Below, piece after piece: positions 22,156 through 32,676 of a stretch of 64,000 nucleotides of DNA. The notes below the pieces were generated by a model that saw nothing but the letters and a program-made list of their open reading frames with translations, was not told the DNA's origin and did no database searches. Position 1 is the first letter of the stretch. Every line of letters starts with the position of its first letter. The DNA comes from Daldinia sp. FL1419 (Eukaryota; Ascomycota; Sordariomycetes; Xylariales; Hypoxylaceae), in assembly GCA_025201765.1 (NCBI GenBank), contig MU623406.1:62001-126000 (forward strand). Direction: 5' to 3'. A program made the translations under genes and the position numbers.

Positions 22156-22872
22156 TTACCAGCCTTGTTTTGTCAACTCCCTAACCCTTTTCACGCAAGC
22201 CTTGAATCCCTTTTGGAATCTCTTCTGCCATCTTTCACTCTTAAGCCTCTTTCGCTTTAAACCTGGTCGCTCGTGGAACCTTTGTAAGAAGGAATCGTAA
22301 CGCACCCTATTGGCCGATACGTGGATGGATAGAAGCTTGAATGAGCGTGCTACATCTGAGTTTCGGGTGACATGGATGGTGCGACCGGTTCGTGGGACGA
22401 GGCGCAAAGGAGGACGGGTAGGAACTGGACGATCCTCTAAGAATTTGTTCTTATTAAGTTCGCCAGTTTCGAAGTCGATCTCGGGAGCGAAGGGGTCGTC
22501 GTATGCTGATATATCTGGCTTTTTGATTTCCTCATCACGTTTCTGTTCTTCTCGAAAAGGATCAGACCAATTAGAGGAAGAATAAGTTTGGTGTCTCGCC
22601 CGGGAAAGAGGTGATCTCGGAGGATCTTTAGAAGGGTCGTTACTGGGATCAATTGATTTGAGAATTGGCGAAGTTGAGATCCGCCTAGTACTCGGTATAA
22701 GAGAAGAGGTAGGAGACACGGTTGAAAAAGAAGATGGTTGCCATCTCGACGCTGAACTTCGGAGGAGCGACGTTGATCGAACGGCGACTTGCGCTACCCG
22801 ATAGAATTCAGCCCTGCAAAGGTTAGAGAAGGAGTAGGAGTTATATTGAATGATAAATATATGTTCTTACAT
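22156..22872 (-). CDS. MRP21: Mitochondrial ribosomal protein bS21m, start codon split by an intron
   Basis: Small-subunit mitoribosomal protein of 219 aa. The C-terminal 65 residues (VARSFKLLSIHVSANRVRYD, then LKRKRLKSERWQKRFQKGF and ending VRELTKQGW) are the bS21 domain. The N-terminus MAEFYRVAQVAVRSTSLLRS, followed by an Arg/Ser-rich, acid-free stretch, is a typical mitochondrial presequence. The coding exon is 22813-22156 and its first base is the G of the initiator. The A and T of ATG are 22872-22871 at the end of the upstream exon, joined by a 57-nt intron (22870-22814; GTAAGA...CTAACC...TTGCAG). No other Met codon exists in this frame from the upstream in-frame stop to the end of the protein, so the split ATG is the only ordinary start. 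Without splicing the ATG is followed directly by TAA. Confidence 0.88.
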
Positions 22873-23484
22873 GTTGATAATCTTTCGGAAATTGGACAAG
22901 TCTCGGAATTGAGACTTGAGATCCAAGTATTTCCTTCCGATGATTGCGACTTGGAGGAAAGCAAAGCTCCGTTAATTGCGGGTTGATGGGTTGATAAGTC
23001 GAATGCGATTTTCTCGATAAGACCCACACTTTTTAAATTCAAGCTTCTCTCTTTTTTTATCGGCCGAGAAAAACCGACGATTTACCGTGCCTGTATACAC
23101 TAGTGTATTTCGCGTGTATGTGCGTGTACGTACCCCCGCCTTGTAGGTAGGTACCTGTGTACCAGAGCGGGCACTAACTAAAAACGGCGTTAGGTGGGAA
23201 ATAAGCCCCACCTGTGGCTGTGCTTTAAGCTTTCCACTGTGTATCTCTACTAAAGTTTTGGAACTAATAGTTAAACCAAATAAACCAATAAACTGGAACT
23301 TTGTCAACGTTCAAACCTCTTGCGAACAACTTCGCGCCGCCAAACCTTTTTCTTTTACCGTTAATCAATCTTTTCTTATATTGAGATTGTCGCAATTCGC
23401 AGCTACTCGTCGCCGGTCTAGTCGGTAGATTTCTTACCTTACTTCTATTCCATCCATCGGAATCTGGGTAGCATTTTTTCTATC
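22873..23484. promoter_or_regulatory. Divergent promoter of bS21m and the RBM25-like gene
   Basis: About 610 bases between two housekeeping genes transcribed apart. It includes the bS21m 5' leader and a GTAGGTAGGTACCTGTG copy of the recurrent TACCTAGGTA-type motif near 23143-23159. CT-rich leader sequence precedes the ATG at 23485. Confidence 0.55.
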
Positions 23485-25975
23485 ATGGCGTATAATCCTT
23501 ACGGCGGAGGTGAGTGTTCAAATATTTTTTCGATCTGTTCGGCCTACTTTGGGGATTATGGCGATACTAACAAGAATACTCATTTCAAGTGCCCGGCTTC
23601 GGCCCGCCTCCGACATACGGTTCTTATCCTGGAGCTAGCGGTGCTCCAGGTGTCCCGTCTGCTCCTGGTCTAGGTAGGTAGCAATCGTAGTCGACCCGTT
23701 TCGATGCCTATCGTATGCTAATATTTTATCTCAGGACCTCCCCCAGGCATGTCTGCCCCAGGAACAGCGCCACCTGGCGTTCAGCAGCACAGCATCAATC
23801 AAGCTAATCGACCTAGCGGTCTACCATCCAACTTCCAAGCTCCTCCGAACATGCCTAATATTAACTTCAACGCCCCCGTTATTCGTCTCGGTACCTCCAC
23901 GAAACCGCAAACTTCTGGAATGCCAGGTCGCAAAGACAGCGAGACCCCCAATTCCGCCGGGCCAAGGGCAGGTGTTGGGATGGAGCGTGGCCTAGACCAG
24001 ACACGACAGGCAATACGTGAGAACATGCAAGCATTAGTGCCGCCGACCAAAGAAGAAATCGTGCGGACTGTCTTCGTGAGTGGGATCACGGACGGTATTA
24101 GTGGCAACGAAGGTGTTGAGAAGATCCTCGGCACCGCGGGCAAGGTGCGCCGTTGGGATAGAGCTGTCGATGCTGGTGGGAAAGAAATGACCTTTGGTTT
24201 TGCCCAGTTCGAAGATACCGAGTCCCTCTGGCTCGCCTCCGAAATTCTGAAAGATATCGAGGTACCCGTAAAGAAGCAACCGCCATCGGATGAGCCGACG
24301 AACGACGACGATACCTACGCGAATTTCGAAAAAGCAACCCTCCAGATTAAACTTGATGAAAATTCGTACAAATATTTAGAGGCGTATAAGGAGAGCAGGC
24401 CTGATGATTCTAGCGCAGAAGCAAGGCGAGAAGCTGCCAGAGGTGCGTTAAAGCAGACTATCAAAAATCTCTTTTACCCCACTTCGCGATCTGGAGCAGA
24501 CGCGGACGGGGATGTTGCCATGGGCGACAGCTCGGCTCAGAACGGCGAGAATGTTGAGGTGGTTAATATCCCCTTGGCACAGGAGGACGAACTAGCCGAC
24601 ATCCCGGCTGAGATGCGCGAAACCGTTGCCGCCGAGATCGCTGCTTTCAGAGAACGAAGTATCAAGCGGGACATGGAACGCTTGAAGAGGGAGGAGGAAC
24701 TCGAGGCGATGGAGCGTCAGAGGAATGGTGCCCCAAGGGCCTCTCGGTTAGCATCTCCGCCGCCTTCTAATTCGAATAATATTCCACTCGGACCCCGTGG
24801 TGTACCGAATGCTCCATCTGGCCCCAAGGGCCAAAAGTCTGATATGGGCAAAGATTACAATAGGTCCATTAATTTTATTAACGGTGGCACATCAAATGGC
24901 GGTCTATCCTACGGTAGGGATGATGACGATGATTCAGCTAGCGATGAGGAGCTGGAGCGTCGTCGGGCTGCTAAGCAGAACGCAGAGACCGAGAAGCTCT
25001 ATTTAGACGCCGAGCGCAGATGGTTGAACAGAGAGAAGTCCCGTACAGCTGCCTTGGAACGAGAGAAGGAGCGTGACGATTCGGATGCCAAAGATTTTGC
25101 TAAGAACAGAGATAAGGTACTCCAGCGACTAAAGCATTTTGATGACGACGCAGAAGCATCGCGGAAGTCTGAGGAATATTACAAAGATCGAAGTGCCTGG
25201 ATTAGAAACCGCACTGCGTTTAGGGCTAGAGAGATAGCAGCCGATGATGCGGATCGCCAAGCAGAAGAGCAGGAACGCGTCAAAGAAGAGGCGGAGCGCG
25301 AGCAAGCTCGGGGCATGGCGGATTCGTTCCTTGAGAGGCAAGCTCAGGAGATGGAACAGAGGCAGGCTAGTAGGGTCGGAATTGCTGCACCTCAACCCTT
25401 CAAGTTATCCCTAGGCGCAGCTGCGCAGAAGGCGCAAGCGCAACGCGCGGCACCACAGAGGAAGACCATCGCTGAAGTTGAAGGTCTACTAGAAGATGAG
25501 GACGAGGACGCGACATCTAGGCGGCAACTTATACCGATCCAGTTTGAACCCGCTGCTGCTGCGGCCATGTCCGACGAAGAACGTGACCAAGCCGTGCGTG
25601 CGCTGGCGCAGGAAATTCCGAACGAAAAGGAAGGACTTTGGGAATGGGACGTCAAATGGGACTATTTGGACGAGAGCGTTATTCGTGAGAAGCTTAGACC
25701 GTTTGTCGAGAAGAAATTGGTCGAATATCTTGGTGTCCAGGAGCAACTCCTCATCGAGGTTGTGGAAGAGCATCTTCGGAAGCACGCTAAACCTGCAGAG
25801 CTGGTGGACGAATTGGCAGAGGTACGTGATTACGATAATATAATATGAACCATATATGCTAGTATGCTAACCATGCTTATAGGCACTGGATGACGAAGCC
25901 GAAGCCCTCGTTAAGAAACTTTGGAGGATGGTCATTTTCTTCACTGAGAGTGAAAAGCGTGGCCTTTCCGCGTAG
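23485..25975 (+). CDS. RBM25-like splicing factor (RRM + PWI domains)
   Basis: Pre-mRNA splicing protein of 762 aa, homologous in architecture to RBM25/Snu71, which bridges U1 snRNP to alternative 5' splice sites. Four exons: 23485-23509, 23590-23673, 23735-25821 and 25883-25975, all with GT-AG ends (GTGAGT, GTAGGT, GTACGT donors). The N-terminus is Gly/Pro-rich (YNPYGG, GFGPPPTYG). A divergent RRM lies at about residues 145-215 (TVFVSGITDGISG and FGFAQFED are RNP-like). A long Arg/Glu/Ala-rich charged helix region occupies the middle. The C-terminal PWI domain (WDYLDESVIREKLRPFVEKK; LVDELAEALDDEAEALVKKL) spans the last intron, so the final exon is needed for a complete domain. The very short first exon of 25 nt is typical of this gene style. 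Confidence 0.88.
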
Positions 25976-26864
25976 GCTGAGCGAGAAAGTGCTTTGATTC
26001 TTCAACGTTTTACCACGACGCCCTACCGTGGTAGTAACTGTACAATGCAATATCTTAAAAGTTTGTCTAGTAATTGAGGATATCTAGCTCGCAGTTTAGA
26101 GTAGACTGCGTGTGGGGATGAGGCATAACGACGGGTGCGTCCTTTTTGATATCCGGATCGGATCCATGCGAATGGGCCATGGCTTTCAGATGGGCAGGCC
26201 ATTCTACATGATAATTAACAGAAAAAAAAACCAATAGCTCTATAAATAGTCAGAGTTATTACAATAATACGGAGTATAATAGAGCTGTTGGTTAAGGCAT
26301 GCTCGTGCTACGTATTCTTTTTTTAGGGGTACCTAACTTGATATGATGGCTCATATCGTAGAGCGGAATAACCAAATATGATACAGTACCTAGGATGCGG
26401 AGCTTGACCGTCAGGGGGTAGGTACCTCTAGGTAGGTAGGTAGGTAGGTAGCTAACCGTGGTCCGGGTCCGGTTTCCGATTTGCGGAATACTATGGGACC
26501 GTCGGAATGCCGAGGCAATTCTCCATAATGGAACCCCACTTATCGCTTGTTCGGTCAAAGTAAACATTTATTAATCTCGAGGTGAGAAGCCTAGGTATTA
26601 TAATAAGGCATCGTAACTCACTAATTCAACCGAATCTTCATTTAATTTCACTTATACGCTCTGCTCAATATCTATTTTATCTATTTTATTCTGTACTCTC
26701 AAATATCACTAGTATGTTTTACCGCCTTGGAAACGTTTGACTTACCCGTTTGTCTTTACCGTTATTATATGTTTCTACGGATTACCTCGTAAAATCCATT
26801 TCCCAACATCTGTGTGAAACTTAGCAGCAAATTCCCAAACCCCTTTTTTTTTAAGACATCCGCC
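25976..26864. other. Intergenic with (TAGG)n tract
   Basis: 3' flank of the RBM25-like gene and promoter of the crotonase gene. It carries a perfect (TAGG)5 run beside GGTACC at about 26419-26452 and a short A-run; the crotonase ATG sits in a strong CCGCCATGG context. A 91-codon minus-strand frame here (26567-26292) is not supported. Confidence 0.5.
26429..26452. repeat. (TAGG)n microsatellite
   Basis: Five consecutive TAGG units within the recurrent TAGGTACC-type motif, in a promoter position about 420 bases before the crotonase start. Confidence 0.85.
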
Positions 26865-27728
26865 ATGGCTTCCAAAACCCCGTTAACAACACAACCCCCC
26901 ACCGTCCCCGACACCCTCGTCTCCTTCCCAAGCCCACACATCCTACTCGTAACCCTCAACCGCCCACAGCACCTCAACGCGATCCCGCGCCCGCAGCACT
27001 TCGCCCTCGAGCGTCTGTGGGAATGGTACGACGGGCAGCCCTCGCTGCGCTGCGCGGTGATTACGGGGTCGGGACGGGCCTTTTGCGCAGGCGCGGACTT
27101 GAAGGAGTGGAACTCGATTAACGCCGGAACGCCGGCTCCCTCGGATGACCAGGACCTGCTGCAGCGCAGGCGGTTCCCGCGCGGCGGGTTCGGCGGGATG
27201 AGTAACCGCGGCGGGCTCAAGCCTATTATCGCGGCGGTGAATGGGATATGCTTCGGGGGCGGGATGGAGATGGCGATTAACTGCGACCTGATCGTCGCGG
27301 CTGCGTCGGCGAGTTTCAGCCTTCCGGAAGTAACCATCGGGGTTATTGCGCTGGCGGGCGCGTTGCCGCGGCTTGGGAGGACGGTGGGGCGGCAGCGGGC
27401 GGCGGAGATGGCGCTTAGTGGGAAGAGGTACTCGGCGAAGGAGATGCAGGCGTGGGGGTTGGTGAATGAGGTGGTGGAGGGCGATGGAAAGGTTGTGCTG
27501 GATAAGGCGGTGGAGTGGGCGCAGCGGATTGCGGGTAATAGTCCCGATGCGGTGATTGTTTCGCGCGAAGGGCTGAAGTTGGCTTGGGAGGGCGTGAGCC
27601 CGGAGCAGGGCACGGATATCTTGCTCAAGGGGTGGTATGGACGGATAGAAAAGGGGGAGAATGCGGTTGAGGGCGTGAAGAGCTTCGTTGAGAGAAGAAA
27701 GCCAGTTTGGAAGGATAGTAAGTTATAA
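26865..27728 (+). CDS. Enoyl-CoA hydratase/isomerase (crotonase) with peroxisomal PTS1
   Basis: A 287-aa crotonase-fold enzyme, single exon. GSGRAFCAGADLKEW (about residues 68-82) and AAVNGICFGGGMEMAINCDL (about 123-142) form the two backbone NH sites of the CoA-thioester oxyanion hole, and FSLPEVTIGV carries a conserved Glu region. The protein ends in Ser-Lys-Leu, a type 1 peroxisomal targeting signal, so beta-oxidation or degradation of a branched or aromatic acyl-CoA in peroxisomes is likely. The ATG at 26865 has an ideal CCGCCATGG context; an upstream in-frame GTG at 26814 is not a credible eukaryotic start. The gene is visibly richer in G+C, above all at third codon positions, than its neighbours. 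That produces a long antisense open frame (27856-26765), which I treat as a shadow. Confidence 0.9.
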   Translation: MASKTPLTTQPPTVPDTLVSFPSPHILLVTLNRPQHLNAIPRPQHFALERLWEWYDGQPSLRCAVITGSGRAFCAGADLKEWNSINAGTPAPSDDQDLLQRRRFPRGGFGGMSNRGGLKPIIAAVNGICFGGGMEMAINCDLIVAAASASFSLPEVTIGVIALAGALPRLGRTVGRQRAAEMALSGKRYSAKEMQAWGLVNEVVEGDGKVVLDKAVEWAQRIAGNSPDAVIVSREGLKLAWEGVSPEQGTDILLKGWYGRIEKGENAVEGVKSFVERRKPVWKDSKL

Positions 27729-30717
27729 GAGATATGGCTATTGGGCTGCTTGTAAGAAGTATGTAGGGCTATGTAACGACTACGAATATTGCAATGCTTA
27801 CTTGGCACTCGAGTGTTGCAGTTGTCAATAACGAACAACGGTCTCAAAAATGTCACCTTTAAGTGTTTACTTACGTTTCTCTTAGAAAGAAAGATTCTAG
27901 AAGTTATGTAAATCTATTAACTCTGCTTATATATAAGCCCTGGTTCGAATCTTTGTACATTTTCTGGCCGCAACCCCTTAGCCACCTAGCTACTTCCAAC
28001 CTACGTACAGAAAATATATACGATATACTTACAGATTTAAATAGAAATCATGGCGCTATCATAAAAATCATCCTAAACTCGGACATAAGGCACCTCATAC
28101 AAACAATTTGATACACATCCACCAACTACCAATAATTTTGCCCACAGAGTGTACCGGCCACTCCACCCGTCAACGCTAGTATAGGCCTTATATTCTTCAA
28201 GAGCTGTTCGACGATCAAAATATAGAGATCCAATAACTACACGGAATGGCGAGTTACGAATTGCACTCCACCTAATTATCTCATAAAGTCTGATAATCTT
28301 TCTAGTGCTACGCGTTTGCCTTAAAAACTTCCACGGGAAACTCGCTCCAGAGGCTTTACTGGGAAAGAAAAGCGTATTCTGCAATGCAAGACGCGTCCGA
28401 AACGCCTGGTATGGTCCAGTCTCATTACTAGATTTATTACACACGCTACACAGCATACGCAGTCCTTCCCATCAGATTCCGCCTAGGCTGCCTAGGTTGA
28501 CTTATGCCGGTATTGAAGAAGGGTATTTGGGTTGTCTTGTCCTTTGAAAGGGTCAAATATTCTGCCTTTGGGAGCTATATTGGCGAAGGTGAAAGCATAA
28601 ATTTAACATATTCTGGGCACCTTTAGATATTTCCTTTGGTTTTATGAAAGAGCCAAGGTACATAATTGCCTTATTGCAATCTGACTGAAGATGTTCGCTT
28701 CTGGGGGTAATCTCTATCTCTCTGGACTGGAATACTAGGTAGGTACCTAAGCTGCTAAGGTAGACGTTCAACCCTCAATCAACCACAAGCCACAGCGTCG
28801 GAAAATGAAACTTTGTGTATGCATGTCTCTGGATATGTAAACTTGCTTCCAAGTTTCTATACATCTCATGCATATTAATTATTATTTTTCTTCAGTGACC
28901 CATATGTTTGGTGCTATGGGTTAAGACTAATCAACGACGCGCCCCTATTTTTGTATATCTCGTCCAGAGCCTTTTCCTAACAGGCGATGGTATATATGTT
29001 GATGTAATCAATCCTAGTGCCACCATCCTCAGCTGTTTGAAGTTATAAATGAGGTAGACTATGCAATATAGCTCTTAGTAATGTTCAAAACTTCGTCGCC
29101 TCTTATGCCTCTATATCCCTTTTATACATGTATTAACACCACACTACGCAAAGCATCTAACCTAGACACAACCTTCGAACGTTCTACCTATCTGAGGAAG
29201 CTCCAAAGGTAGGTTTCTAGCCAATATCCGCCTGACTGTGTAAACGGCCCCGTATTTTTGGAAATGTCGTGCAAATCACGCATATATAGTAATATAGTAT
29301 CGTTACATAGGTGCATTTGGCGATCTTGGTAGAGGAAATCGGGCCCCAATCAGCTTGCACGCCAATCCGGATGTATTTGAGAAGCGAAGACTCACGATAG
29401 CACGATAGCCAATGAAAAGATACAAGTACTACCCACGACAATTCAAGGAGCTGAGCTCGAATGCCATCCTGATAGGATATTTAGGATACGCTGGCCTCCG
29501 CCCTGTTTTATGGTCGAGCGAACTTTACGATAATACGTCTTAGCCGACTATCCAAGACCTTCCACGATGAATATCACCAATATTACAATCGTATTCATGA
29601 CCGGAACTCTGTAGATTGGCCATTTTATGCGAACTCTATGCTTGCCTATTTTATATGGCGACGTAGAGTCGGTGCTTGTTGTACCTAGGTTATCGTAAAG
29701 TAAATAGCTCTAATTCTCGCGAATATTTGAGAGATTCGGAAGCTTGATTCGCATCACGCCCACCTAAGTGCGGCTATCCTCTTCGTAGCTCGATAAAGCG
29801 AGTTCTCCGCATCTTCTTTGAGACCCTGCTTGGAGCAATTAAATCAATGAAAATGTGTGAAGATCAAAAATTGTGCGATGCACCCCCGACCCCGACTGCA
29901 TAATGGGCCCGAGGCCGGATAGCCCAAGAAACCAGGTCTACGACGGTCTCCTGTGGAAGAAGTAATTCATGAGCTACCTCTTCCATCGCAAGTCAATATG
30001 AGGAAGAAAAGGAGAAATAAAACGAAAGGATCAGCGGGAGAATCGGCAGCTTATTTATAGTGCTGGGAATGAGAACTTGTGCGACTACTCGACGAAGTAG
30101 GAGAGAAGTCATAGGGATATAAACGTCTATGAGGGAAAGGGGGGTTTTACGGCTGACGCACGATCGTACGAGGGAATAAGGGGAGGTGGAAGGCGACGGT
30201 CGGATTTCCCTATGAAATAAGGCAGCACAAGCAGGTGGAAAGGGAGAAGAGAAAGAGCCATGACAGATGAATTAAGTCGAGAGAATATATTTAGAACTTC
30301 CTCTTACTTTTATGCTACATAGTTATAGTTATGAGATAGCATCAGGAAGGCATACGATGGATTTCAACTTGGGGGTAGTACCTATGCACCAAGTCACTAC
30401 TTCATAAAATGCTTCGCACCTAAATGCTCCTCCCAGTGGAGAGAGAGCAGACTAATGTACCTAGGTAAGTGCCTTCCCCAGGTTAGATATTCTCCTTTCA
30501 TTGTATAAGCGCCTAGTACCTGCATACCTACCTAGGTACCTATGTACTTAGTAGCATAACTCCCTTTCGGCACTTGGGCATCTCGGGCAATACGCTACCT
30601 CCCCCAAGGCTGCTGCACTGGCTGGAGATGTCTAATATTCGCTAGCTTACATAGAGTCCATATAAAGCCAGACTACGAATCCAGACTACACAAGAGGCCA
30701 ATGCTAAATAATCGTAG
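27729..30717. other. 3-kb gene-poor region
   Basis: No gene supported. A 127-codon ATG frame on the minus strand (28456-28073) has no recognisable domain. Copies of the TAGGTACCTA motif cluster at 28737-28750 and 30458-30551. A purine-rich stretch at 29990-30270 precedes them. No transposon motif was seen. Confidence 0.45.
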
Positions 30718-31273
30718 CCCGAGTTCGCGCACCCCTGGGTCCTGGGATGTCTTACACGCGGTCAACGCCGAGATCACCGTAGCCTCACCTGGAGGTGGTC
30801 TCCCCCCCCCCGTTGACCCGATATCAGTCGAGCGCTCGCGGAACGACCCCTCGTCCTCGTCTTTCTACTCCGAGCGAAAGGCTCTCTGGGAAGACACCCC
30901 CAAGATCTCCGCGCTCCTCGGAAGGGCCGACCGATTCGACGCCATATTCTTCCCCGGTGGTCACGGGCCCATGTACGACCTCGAGACGGATATCGCCGAG
31001 TTCTGGGGGAAAGAGAGGGTCGTTGCGGCAGCGTGTCAAGGACCTGTTGCGTTGGTCAATATGAAACTGTCTGATGGGACATTTTTACTTGACGGGAAGA
31101 AGGTGGCTGAGTTCTCGAACCAGGAGGAAGAAATCGCCAAGTTGACGCACTTGATGCCGTTCTTGCTGGAGACGGAGTGGGAAGGGGATGGTGGGATAAA
31201 TCCGGCTCGTACCCGGAACGTTGATATGTTCGCTCTCATGCTGACGATATATCAATGTCGTACGATACGTTAG
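30718..31273 (+). pseudogene. DJ-1/PfpI (Hsp31-like) pseudogene with frameshift and lost catalytic His
   Basis: Remnant of a class I glutamine-amidotransferase-like, glyoxalase III/chaperone Hsp31-type gene. From 30746 one frame reads DVLHAVNAEITVASP, FDAIFFPGGHGPMYDL, AAACQGPVALVNMKLSDG and KLTHLMPFLLETE, in family order. The family motif PEFAHPW that should precede DVL is present at 30718-30738 but in another frame: seven extra bases (30739-30745, a near-copy of the preceding CCCTGG) break it, and a TAG stands just before it. The nucleophile elbow reads A-C-Q-G-P: the Cys (31034-31036) remains but the usual His after it is Gln (CAA). The C-terminal third is lost after about 31190. A shortened 190-codon frame starting at 30701 could be translated, but it would lack the first strand and the triad. 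Confidence 0.75.
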
Positions 31274-32676
31274 GCGGGCGTGTCGACTGAAGCTTTCGTA
31301 TTACTTGATTTGATATCCGTGTCGTGTTAGGCGATGAAATGCTTAAGTAGGTACCTACCTAGGTAGGTAACTTATTAGGGGGTAATTAATCCTTCTATGA
31401 CTAAGAACTTGAAAGCAGCTTCAACCGCACTGCCCTGACTTCTTAGCCCGTGTTATACGGTGATTTGGAAATATACTTTCATAATACAAACAATAACAAG
31501 CGTCAACAAAGCATCCAGCATTTTTGTTTCGTTCGGACCTATGCGACTTTCTAACGTCGTCCCGTGACCTGGGCTAGGAAAGGTTCACTCATTACCCCTT
31601 ATATTTACTCATTCCTCAAACACACATCACAAGGGACAAGTATTCCTCAATCAACTCCCAAGTTTTATAGTGCATCATCACTTTATTTGACTTCCAAAGT
31701 AGGTAGCCTAGCTACGGGAACCTCCGGGCCTCCGGGCCTCCCTGACATAACTAGCCCCGCAGAGGCTCATCCTGTAATGACCTAAGTTTTTCTCTTCATA
31801 GAAGACATCAACCGTGGCGCATCTTTCCATCCCCGCCCCCCAGGCACTGCCATCGTCCATACATACATCTACCACCTTCATCATCCTCCAGCTAGATCTT
31901 GGCTAACTCGTAGGCTTCTCAGAATCGACAAACCCTGATTGTCAACCCTGATCCAGCTTTCTCCTCCCCCCTAAATACCGATACCAGGCGAGCTCATCAT
32001 CCCGGATTGTGCCGCAGAAATGAAGAGAAGGTACCAAAATTGTCAAATCTTTCCCCAAGGCTAGTTGGAAATAGACCAAAGACGCCACGATCTAAAGTCG
32101 CATATCGCTCAATAAAGAGATATATCGACATCGTGACGACAAGAGCAAAAGGTGTTACGTGAAGCCAAATAATGCTGACCATACGCAGCCCCAATGCCGA
32201 CTGGGAAGGTGAATCCTGTCCCATAACTAGAAATTATCGACAAGAAATTACCAGATTATCCCGATCTGAGCAGTATGCCGGAACTCCGTCCAAGTAAAAC
32301 TGGAGTGGAGCTCCGTCGGGGTCGGTGCTGTAACTTTTCGGCGAAAGACGACGAAATGAACATAGGGTAGTTAGAAGCGAAAATAAGGGAAACGCAAAAG
32401 AAAAAAAAACACCGAAAGTTTGAAATGTATCAAGCGTAAAGCAAAGAGTCGCAAGCGAGTGTCGAGAAGATTAAATCATTCCCAAGTTCATTAAGGTTCG
32501 TCAAAGTCGAGAGAATCTATATTTGGAGGTAGCTGATGAACCGTAGTTTGATAGGAGTCCGCATATAATCCACGGTAGGCAATGTACCTAAGTACTTGAT
32601 AGAACTAAGGTCGTATTGAATATTTACCGTCCATAGGTGCTCAAGTTGTTTTATCCGGTATACAAGGCGCTGCACC
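31274..32676. other. Intergenic, possible small membrane protein frame
   Basis: Between the DJ-1 relic and the SH3 gene. A TAGGTACCTACCTAGGTAGG motif lies at about 31350-31370, and CTCCGGGC repeats near 31722-31741. On the minus strand a 75-codon ATG frame (32224-31997) has one hydrophobic segment (IIWLHVTPFALVVTMSIYLF), and a second open block lies directly upstream (about 32345-32256). They may be parts of an unresolved small gene; no family is recognised. Confidence 0.35.

Noticed and set aside
26765..27856. A 363-codon open frame antisense to the crotonase gene
   Set aside because: It is a shadow of the GC-rich sense gene (high G+C at third positions removes antisense stops), with Pro/Ser-rich nonsense composition and no domain, while the sense frame has full crotonase motifs and SKL.
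27936..27956. CTGGTTCGAATC resembling a tRNA B-box
   Set aside because: The T stem does not pair and there is no cloverleaf upstream.
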